Below are positions 1 to 9,500 of a stretch of 64,000 nt of DNA, in pieces. The notes beneath the pieces were generated by a model. It was not told the DNA's origin. It did no database searches and was given only the letters and a program-made list of their open reading frames with translations. Position numbers and translations under genes: made by a program. Position 1 is the first letter of the stretch. Each line of letters opens with the position of its first letter. This DNA comes from Sternotherus odoratus (Eukaryota > Chordata > Testudines > Kinosternidae): assembly GCA_032164245.1 (NCBI GenBank), contig JAVMKO010000021.1, positions 9,864,285 through 9,928,284 on the forward strand, read 5' to 3'.

Positions 1-19
1 GGTTTAGCCCTAGCTGCCC

Positions 20-290
20 ACCTCTCCTGTAAGAATGGTTCAGTCCTGGCAGCCCAGATTCCTCTCCTGGGAATGGCACATGCCTGTATGAGTCTTTCTC
101 CCTCCCTCTCCCCCCGTCCATTCTCTGGGAATGGTACTTTCCCTTTACTCCCGCCTCCCCCCTCGAATGGTAAACTCCTGTCTGATCGGACCCCATTTTT
201 CAGAAGTGGTACAGTCCTGCCAACCCTTCTTGTCTCCCCCTTCTCTAGGAATGGTACAGTCCAGGAACACTTGCGCTCTACCTACCGTGC
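20..290. repeat. Degenerate tandem repeat upstream of HDAC1
   Basis: About five diverged copies of a pyrimidine-rich unit built around 'GGAATGGTACAGTCCTG' can be read here. Examples are 'GAATGGTTCAGTCCTGGCAG', 'CTGGGAATGGCACATGCCTG', 'AAGTGGTACAGTCCTGCCAA' and 'AGGAATGGTACAGTCCAGG'. Spacing varies from about 45 to 80 bp. It ends where the GC-rich promoter begins. It has no coding sign, and the overlapping reading frames are chance. Confidence 0.55.
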
Positions 291-295
291 TAATC

Positions 296-540
296 CTACC
301 GCCCCGCCCTATCTGACTTCTCATTGGCTGCTCCGAGGGAAGTGGATCCAGGCCACTCCCCGATAGGTCTGCTTCCCCGCGGGGGCGGGAGGAACTGCTC
401 GCGGGGCGCTGGGCCCCCGGGGCGCGTTCGGTTGCGCTGCGGGAGGGTTTGGTGCGGTCGGGAGGCAGGAAAATGGCGCTGACGCAGGGGACCAAGCGGA
501 AAGTCTGTTACTACTACGACGGTGAGACCCGGGCCGGTCC
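296..540 (+). promoter_or_regulatory. HDAC1: HDAC1 CpG-island promoter
   Basis: Base composition changes sharply here to CpG-dense sequence. A GC box (CCGCCCCGCCC, about 299-309) is followed by an inverted CCAAT box (ATTGG, 323-327), then more CpG-rich sequence up to the start codon at 473. There is no TATA box, as expected for a housekeeping CpG-island promoter. The transcription start cannot be fixed from sequence. The island runs straight into the intron 1 minisatellite. Confidence 0.7.
473..521 (+). CDS. HDAC1: HDAC1 exon 1 (coding part)
   Basis: Encodes residues 1-16 and the first base of codon 17 ([16 protein letters not shown]). The donor is G|GTGAGA at 522. That GTGAGA recurs in nearly every unit of the minisatellite that follows. 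Confidence 0.95.
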
Positions 541-3500
541 TCGCTGGGGGAGAGGAGGAGGCGCTGGGGGAGGGCCTGTGGGGGGGGTGAGATGAGGAGG
601 GGGGCGCTGGGGGAGGGCCTGTGGGGGGGGGGTGAGAGGGGGCGCTGGAGGAGGACCTGTGGGGGGGGTGAGATGAGGAGGGGGCGCTGGAGGAGGACCT
701 GTGGGGGGGGTGAGAGGAGGAGGAGGGGGGCGCTGGAGGAGGACCTGTGGGGGGGGTGAGAGGAGGAGGAGGGGGCGCTGGAGGAGGACCTGTGGGGGGG
801 GGTGAGAGGAGGAGGAGGAGGGGGCGCTGGAGGAGGACCTGTGGGGGGGGTGAGAGGAGGAGGAGGGGGCGCTGGAGGAGGACCTGTGGGGGGGGTGAGA
901 GGAGGAGGAGGAGGGGGCGCTGGAGGAGGACCTGTGGGGGGGGTGAGAGGAGAGAGGGAGGGGGCGCTGGAGGAGGACCTGTGGGGGGGGGTGAGAGGAG
1001 GAGGAGGAGGGGGCGCTGGAGGAGGACCTGTGGGGGGGGTGAGAGGAGGAGGAGGAGGGGGCGCTGGAGGAGGACCTGTGGGGGGGGTGAGAGGAGGAGG
1101 AGGAGGGGGCGCTGGAGGAGGACCTGTGGGGGGGGTGAGAGGAGGAGGAGGAGGGGGGGCGCTGGAGGAGGACCTGTGGGGGGGGTGAGAGGAGGAGGAG
1201 GAGGGGGCGCTGGAGGAGGACCTGTGGGGGGGGGTGAGAGGAGGAGGAGGGGGCGCTGGAGGAGGACCTGTGGGGGGGGGTGAGGAGAGGAGGAGGAGGG
1301 GGCACTGGAGGAGGACCTGTGGGGGGGGTGAGAGGAGGAGGAGGAGGAGGGGGCGCTGGAGGAGGACCTGTGGGGGGGTGAGAGGAGGAGGAGGGGGCGC
1401 TGGAGGAGGACCTGTGGGGGGGGGTGAGGAGAGGAGGAGGAGGAGGAGGGGGCGCTGGAGGAGGACCTGTGGGGGGGGGTGAGGAGAGGAGGAGGAGGAG
1501 GAGGGGGCGCTGGAGGAGGACCTGTGGGGGGGGTGAGGAGAGGAGGAGGAGGAGGAGGGGGCGCTGGAGGAGGACCTGTGGGGGGGGGTGAGAGGAGGAG
1601 GAGGAGGAGGGGGCGCTGGAGGAGGACCTGTGGGGGGGGTGAGAGGAGGAGGAGGAGGGGGCGCTGGAGGAGGACCTGTGGGGGGGGTGAGAGGAGGAGG
1701 AGGGGGCGCTGGAGGAGGACCTGTGGGGGGGGTGAGAGGAGGAGGAGGGGGCGCTGGAGGAGGACCTGTGGGGGGGGTGAGAGGAGGAGGAGGGGGCGCT
1801 GGAGGAGGACCTGTGGGGGGGGGGTGAGAGGAGGAGGAGGGGGCGCTGGAGGAGGACCTGTGGGGGGGGTGAGAGGAGGAGGAGGAGGGGGCGCTGGAGG
1901 AGGACCTGTGGGGGGGGGTGAGAGGAGGAGGAGGAGGGGGCGCTGGAGGAGGACCTGTGGGGGGGGTGAGAGGAGGAGGAGGAGGGGGCGCTGGAGGAGG
2001 ACCTGTGGGGGGGGTGAGAGGAGAGGGGGCGCTGGAGGAGGACCTGTGGGGGGGGTGAGAGGAGGAGGAGGAGGGGGCGCTGGAGGAGGACCTGTGGGGG
2101 GGGTGAGAGGAGGAGGAGGAGGGGGCGCTGGAGGAGGACCTGTGGGGGGGTGAGAGGAGGAGGAGGGGCGCTGGAGGAGGACCTGTGGGGGGGGGGTGAG
2201 ATGAGGAGGAGGGGGCGCTGGAGGAGGACCTGTGGGGGGGGGTGAGATGAGGAGGAGGGGGCGCTGGAGGAGGACCTGTGGGGGGGGGGTGAGATGAGGA
2301 GGAGGGGGCGCTGGAGGAGGACCTGTGGGGGGGGTGAGAGGAGGAGGAGGAGGGGGCGCTGGAGGAGGACTGTGGGGGGGGTGAGAGGAGGAGGAGGAGG
2401 GGGCGCTGGAGGAGGACCTGTGGGGGGGGTGAGAGGAGGAGGAGGGGGCGCTGGAGGAGGACCTGTGGGGGGGGGGTGAGAGGAGGAGGAGGAGGAGGGG
2501 GCGCTGGAGGAGGACCTGTGGGGGGGGGTGAGAGGAGGAGGAGGAGGAGGGGGCGCTGGAGGAGGACCTGTGGGGGGGGGGTGAGAGGAGGAGGAGGGGG
2601 CGCTGGAGGAGGACCTGTGGGGGGGGGTGAGAGGAGGAGGAGGAGGAGGGGGCGCTGGAGGAGGACTGTGGGGGGGGGGTGAGAGGAGGAGGAGGGGGCG
2701 CTGGAGGAGGACCTGTGGGGGGGGTGAGAGGAAGAGGGGGGGCGCTGGAGGAGGACCTGTGGGGGGGGTGAGAGGAGGAGGAGGGGGCGCTGGAGGAGGA
2801 CCTGTGGGGGGGTGAGAGGAGGAGGAGGAGAGGGCGCTGGAGGAGGACCTGTGGGGGGGGTGAGAGGAGGAGGAGGGGGCGCTGGAGGAGGACCTGTGGG
2901 GGGGTGAGAGGAGGAGGAGGGGGCGCTGGAGGAGGACCTGTGGGGGGGGGGTGAGAGGAGGAGGAGGAGGGGGCGCTGGAGGAGGACCTGTGGGGGGGGG
3001 GTGAGAGGAGGAGGAGGAGGGGCGCTGGAGGAGGACCTGTGGGGGGGGTGAGAGGAGGAGGAGGAGGGGGCGCTGGAGGAGGACCTGTGGGGGGGGGTGA
3101 GATGAGGAGGGGGCGCTGGAGGAGGACCTGTGGGGGGGGGGTGAGAGGAGGAGGAGGGGGCGCTGGAGGAGGACCTGTGGGGGGGGGTGAGAGGAGGAGG
3201 AGGGGGCGCTGGAGGAGGACCTGTGGGGGGGGGTGAGAGGAGGAGGAGGGGGCGCTGGAGGAGGACGTGTGGGGGGGGGTGAGAGGAGGAGGAGGAGGGG
3301 GCGCTGGAGGAGGACCTGTGGGGGGGGGTGAGAGGAGGAGGAGGGGGCGCTGGAGGAGGACCTGTGGGGGGGGTGAGATGAGGAGGAGGAGGGGGCGCTG
3401 GAGGAGGACCTGTGGGGGGGGTGAGAGGAGGAGGAGGGGGCGCTGGAGGAGGACCTGTGGGGGGGGTGAGATGAGGAGGAGGAGGGGGCGCTGGAGGAGG

Positions 3501-6500
3501 ACCTGTGGGGGGGGTGAGAGGAGGAGGAGGAGGGGGCGCTGGAGGAGGACCTGTGGGGGGGGTGAGAGGAGGAGGAGGAGGGGGCGCTGGAGGAGGACCT
3601 GTGGGGGGGGTGAGAGGAGGAGGAGGAGGAGGGGGCGCTGGAGGAGGACCTGTGGGGGGGGTGAGAGGTGGAGGAGGAGGAGGAGGGGGCGCTGGAGGAG
3701 GACCTGTGGGGGGGGTGAGAGGAGGAGGAGGAGGGGGCGCTGGAGGAGGACCTGTGGGGGGGGTGAGAGGAGGAGGAGGAGGGGGCGCTGGAGGAGGACC
3801 TGTGGGGGGGGGGGTGAGAGGAGGAGGAGGAGGGGGCGCTGGAGGAGGACCTGTGGGGGGGGGGTGAGAGGAGGAGGAGGAGGGGGCGCTGGAGGAGGAC
3901 CTGTGGGGGGGGTGAGAGGAGGAGGAGGAGGAGGGGGCGCTGGAGGAGGACCTGTGGGGGGGGTGAGAGGAGGAGGAGGAGGAGGGGCGCTGGAGGAGGA
4001 CCTGTGGGCGGGGGTGAGAGGAGGAGGAGGAGGGGGCGCTGGAGGAGGACCTGTGGGGGGGGTGAGAGGAGGAGGAGGAGGGGGCGCTGGAGGAGGACCT
4101 GTGGGGGGGGTGAGAGGAGGAGGGGGCGCTGGAGGAGGACCTGTGGGGGGGGGGAGAGGAGGAGGAGGAGGGGGCGCTGGAGGAGGACCTGTGGGGGGGG
4201 GAGAGGAGGAGGAGGAGGGGGTGCTGGAGGAGGACCTGTGGGGGGGGGAGAGGAGGAGGAGGGGGCGCTGGAGGAGGACCTGTGGGGGGGGTGAGAGGAG
4301 GAGGAGGGGCGCTGGAGGAGGACCTGTGGGGGGGGGTGAGAGGAGGAGGAGGAGGAGGGGGGCGCTGGAGGAGGGACCTGTGGGGGGGGGTGAGAGGAGG
4401 AGGAGGAGGAGGGGGCGCTGGAGGAGGACCTGTGGGGGGGGGGTGAGAGGAGGAGGAGGGGGCGCTGGAGGAGGACCTGTGGGGGGGGGTGAGAGGAGGA
4501 GGAGGAGGGGGGGGTGCTGGAGGAGGACCTGTGGGGGGGGTGAGAGGAGGAGGGGGCGCTGAGAGGAGGACCTGTGGGGGGGGTGAGAGGAGGAGGAGGG
4601 GGCGCTGGAGGAGGACCTGTGGGGGGGGTGAGATGAGGAGGAGGAGGAGGGGGCGCTGGAGGAGGACCTGTGGGGGGGGTGAGAGGAGGAGGAGGAGGAG
4701 GAGGGGGCGCTGGAGGAGGACCTGTGGGGGGGGTGAGAGGAGGAGGAGGAGGGGGCGCTGGAGGAGGACCTGTGGGGGGGGTGAGAGGAGGAGGAGGAGG
4801 AGGGGGCGCTGGAGGAGGACGACCTGTGGGGGGGGTGAGAGGAGGAGGAGGAGGGGGCGCTGGAGGAGGACGACCTGTGGGGGGGTGAGAGGAGGAGGAG
4901 GAGGAGGGGGGCGCTGGAGGAGGACGACCTGTGGGGGGGGTGAGAGGAGGAGGAGGAGGAGGGGGCGCTGGAGGAGGACGACCTGTGGGGGGGGTGAGAG
5001 GAGGAGGAGGAGGAGGGGGCGCTGGAGGAGGACGACCTGTGGGGGGGTGAGAGGAGGAGGAGGAGGAGGGGGCGCTGAGGAGGACGACCTGTGGGGGGGG
5101 TGAGAGGAGGAGGAGGAGGAGGGGGCGCTGGAGGAGGACCTGTGGGGGGGGTGAGAGGAGGAGGAGGAGGAGGGGGCGCTGGAGGAGGACCTGTGGGGGG
5201 GGTGAGAGGAGGAGGAGGAGGAGGGGGCGCTGGAGGAGGACCTGTGGGGGGGGTGAGAGGAGGAGGAGGAGGAGGGGGCGCTGGAGGAGGACCTGTGGGG
5301 GGGGTGAGAGGAGGAGGAGGAGGAGGGGGCGCTGGAGGAGGACCTGTGGGGGGGGTGAGAGGAGGAGGAGGGGGCGCTGGAGGAGGACCTGTGGGGGGGG
5401 TGAGAGGAGGAGGAGGAGGAGGGGGCGCTGGAGGAGGACCTGTGGGGGGGGGTGAGAGGAGGAGGAGGAGGGGGCGCTGGAGGAGGACCTGTGGGGGGGT
5501 GAGAGGAGGAGAGGAGGAGGAGGGGGCGCTGAGGAGGACCTGTGGGGCGGGGGGTGAGAGGAGGAGGAGGAGGGGGCGCTGGAGGAGGGCCTGTGGGGCG
5601 GGGGGGGTGAGAGGAGGAGGAGGGGGCGCTGGAGGAGGGCCTGTGGGGGGGGGGGGTGAGATGAGGAGGAGGAGGGGGCGCTGGAGGAGGGCCTGTGTGG
5701 GAGGCTGTGCAGATGGGGCGCTGGGGAATGGCCTGCGGAGGTGGGGGTGCTGGGGAATATGGCTCCTCCTTGATGCTTTTGAAAACTCCGATCGATCTCT
5801 CGTAATATCTATCAGACCTTTCTCTTTCTGTCGCCTGTCAGAACAGCTGCTTGTTTTTAGATAGGGGAGGTTCTGTGGCCAGGGGTATTGTTTCCAAGCA
5901 GACACATGCGTGGTTGGATTGTGAGTGTAGGTACTGGGTGTGGGGAGACAATGCTTTATGTCTATTTAATCAGTCCATGACACTTCCCCAAATGTTGGGT
6001 GTTAGCCCCTGGTGCCCTGGCCAAATTGCAACCTGGATAATTCCACTCTGCCTCCTTTTCTCCCCTCCCTGTAGTTCAGTGGGAGAAATCACAATCGCAT
6101 AACTGCTGTTTCCTGTGTTCCTTGCCAGCAAGGGTGTGTTTCAGTGATGGATGAAATGATCTCTTGCAGGTTGTGATCTTCCTTCATAAAAGTTGTGTAA
6201 ATATCGTATGTATCATAATATTATTAGTCGTCTTATTGTGGGGTTAGGACAGAGATGGGGAAACTGTGATGTTAGCCCCTGGTCCCTCCCCTGGTGTCCC
6301 CCTCCCCTGCAGCCTCACCTTGTGCCGCCAGCGCTCTGGCCCACTGCTACTGCCAGGCAGTGTTGCAGTGGCATTGCTGGCTTTGGCGGTGCAGTGAGCT
6401 CCGGCTGGGTTGTGCGGCTGCAAGAGACACTGCTCTGAGCAGCATGGTAAGGGGGCTGGGTCCAGGGGGTAGATAAGGGGCAGGGAGTCCCAGGAGGCAG

Positions 6501-9500
6501 TCAGGAGACTGGAAGTAGTTGGATTGGGTGGAGGTTCTGGGTGGGGGCAGTCAGGGGATGGGAAACTGGGGGGTTGGGTGGGTTCCGGGGGGGCAGTTAG
6601 GGGGGGGTCTTGGGAGAGGGCGGTCAGGGAGCTTAGATAGGGGGTGGGGTCCCGGGGGGATGGTTAGGGGTGGGGGCCTCTGGAGGAGGTGATCAGGGGA
6701 CAAGGAAAAGTGAGGGTTGGATGGGTCAGGAGGCGGCAGTCAGGGGGCAGGAAGTGGGAGAGGGTTGGATATGGGGCAAGGCCGGTGGTTTGGGAAGGCA
6801 CAGCCTTCCCTGCCCAATCCTCTATACAATTTTGCAACCCCAATGTTTGCCCACGCCTGGGTTAGGGGAGGTGCCTGAATGATCACTACAAGCATCTTAG
6901 TGTGGTTTATTTAAGTGCTCTTCTTCATCAGGTATATATTGGGGTAACTTGCGATATTAGACCCTGGTTCCAAAATGAGATCCACCTCTGCATGCACACA
7001 ATACCTCATGGATTTCAGTGGAGTGCTAGATGGGGGTTGACACCTGCAAAGCTTGTTGCTGGATTGGGACCTTAGGGCTTGTCCTCACTAGGGCGGGGGG
7101 ATCGACGGCAGATACGCAACTTCAGCTACATGAATCACGTAGCTGAAGTTTGCATATCTGCCGCCGACTTACCGCTCGTCCCCACGACGGCGGCAGTCAG
7201 CGGCGCGCTCCCCCGTCGACTCCAGCTTGCGCCTCCCGACGAGCTGGAGTTCCGGAGTCGACAGGGGAGCCCGGGGCGATCGATTTATTGCGTCTTAGCG
7301 AGACACGATAAATCGATCGCCAGAAGATCGATCTCCGGCAGCGCTAGTGAAGACCAGCCCTTAGGTTAGGCCAGTTGCAATGATATTGCAAGTCTGAATC
7401 TCATCCTTCTAATATCCACAGCTGCTCTGAGCAGGGTAGACATAAAATCCAGGTATTTGTGACCTATCAGTGGCACATTAATGCCCTCCGGTTTTTGATG
7501 CATCCTTCAGGGTTCCTGGAAATACTGGTTTCTGGTGGTGATAATTGTGGGAATGCTGTACCTATGTCCATGGCTGTCAGATGGTGAATGAAAGCTCTGT
7601 CTGAGGGTCCACAGTGCCTCTCCGCTCTGGAGACATACAATTTTCATGGGTGATTGGTGATAAACTAGGGCTTTGTCATCAGGGACACAAAGATGGTGTT
7701 TGGTTTTTATTTACTTTGTTTTTTACAGCAGGTAATGTGTGTGTGTTATCCCTGTAAAATCTGAAGTTCGGGACAAGGCACTTGTAGTTTTTATCACAAG
7801 GTAGCTAGGCAAGGCCAGCACTCTAGCTCCCCAGCACCTGCCTATGCTTGATCTAACAGTAAAACTATGGTGCTTTGTCTCCAAAGTGTTCTTCTAGTGG
7901 GATAGGTAATGCCTGTTAGTGATGATAAAACTTTCTTTTATCAGTACATGCCTAGACTAGGATGCTGGTAGAGTCCAGCTTGTAATAGCATTTTAGGGTA
8001 TGTCTACACAGAAAAAAAAAAAGTGTTCTTAATTTAGTTTAATCTGAGTTAGGTAGTTTGGGTTAAAATAACAGTGAAATACGGCAGCTCGGGGTAGCAG
8101 CTTAAATTCAGCCCCAAGCTCCCCGTAGGCTTTAACTTGAGCCCGTAACCCAATTTAAAAGTGGAGTTGCCATGTCTTCACTGCTATTTTAACCTGGTTT
8201 AGCTAACCTAAATTAAGAACACACCTTTTTTGCAGTGTAGACATATCCTTAGAGGCTGCAAAGATATTCCCACTGCTTATGTAAAGAAAGCTGGTAAATA
8301 ACTTGGTTTAGCAAAATAAACCTCAAGATAGGCTGGTCAGTTCAAATCACTTGTGAGTTGCCCATTGCATTTCATAGAAGACAGTGACCATTCTTTCCTG
8401 GGCTGCTGTTAGTTTGATATTTAGAAGGTGCTGGCTGCCAGATGAAGAGCCAAGCTAGGGAATCCGCTTCCTCTGTGGCTTTTTCAGACCTTGTTAATGC
8501 TTGGACTTAACATAATTTTCAGCATTAGCATTGCTGCACCAGTGCAAAGCTCTGTTGTAGACAAAGAAAGGTGCAGTCTGCCCAAGGTTCAAGCAGAATT
8601 AAATTAAACCAGTGGAAATTGTGGTTTTACTCTGCTTACATTAGGGGAAGCGTAGAAAAAGTTTGTCTGCGGGGGCAGTGAAAATTACTCCTGAATATTG
8701 AGATCTATGATGAAACATTACATACTGTCAACTGAGTCATCCGCCAGGCCAGATTGCCTCTCTTACCTCCTAGGATGATTTGGGGTTGTAAAACTGGTTG
8801 ACTTTTTTGTGTGTGTTGCATGCAACTTACCCATAGGATAGGCCTGGATGCACAGCATGGTAATTATGGATTAATTAAAATAGTGGGGCCATAAAATATT
8901 AGGATTTTGTTTATGTTCAAAGTGCATTGCAGGTATTAACTGTCTTAGCATCCCAACACACACACATGCCTGCCCCTGCGAGTTAGGAAACATTATTGCC
9001 ATTTTACAGATGAGGAAGCTGAGGCAGAGAGTTGAAGTGATTTGACTGAGGCTATTTGACAAGACATTTTCTGAGCTGGCATTAGAACTCGAGAGTTCCT
9101 GTCTACAGACCAGAATTTAGGTGACACAGTAGTTTCTCAAGGAAACGTGTACCTTCATTAAATACAGCGAGTTAAAATTGATCATGACCATATGGAGGTG
9201 ACCCTAGAAGGTTTAAGATTAGCAGCCTGTTAGTCTGTATCCGTAAATAAAACGAGGAAGACTTTGTAGCACCTTAGAGACTTACCAGTTTATTTCAGCA
9301 TCATGCTGAAATAAACTAGAAGGTTTCTAATTTTGGGAGATGATGGCACTAAGGGACAATTATGTGTAATGCATGTCATTGCTGTTCATGCCCCACAGAA
9401 GCTGCAGCCTTTTCATTTTAGCTTTTGTACAGGGTGGGATCTTTCCATGTGTGGTACAGGCTCAATTAACCAAATCTCAATGATTTGCAGCAGCGTCATG

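Noticed and set aside
540..5700. CRISPR-like array
   Set aside because: Units are contiguous and variable in length, with no unique spacers, in a vertebrate intron. This is a minisatellite.
747..5864. Gly/Arg-rich open frames on the + strand of the minisatellite
   Set aside because: By-products of the tandem unit. They lie within HDAC1 intron 1 and have no protein-family resemblance.
296..5905. 1869-codon open frame on the - strand
   Set aside because: It is repeat-encoded low-complexity Pro/Leu/Ser/His sequence. The unit lacks stops in all three antisense frames and the peptide type changes whenever unit length shifts frame. No start context, domain or conserved end.
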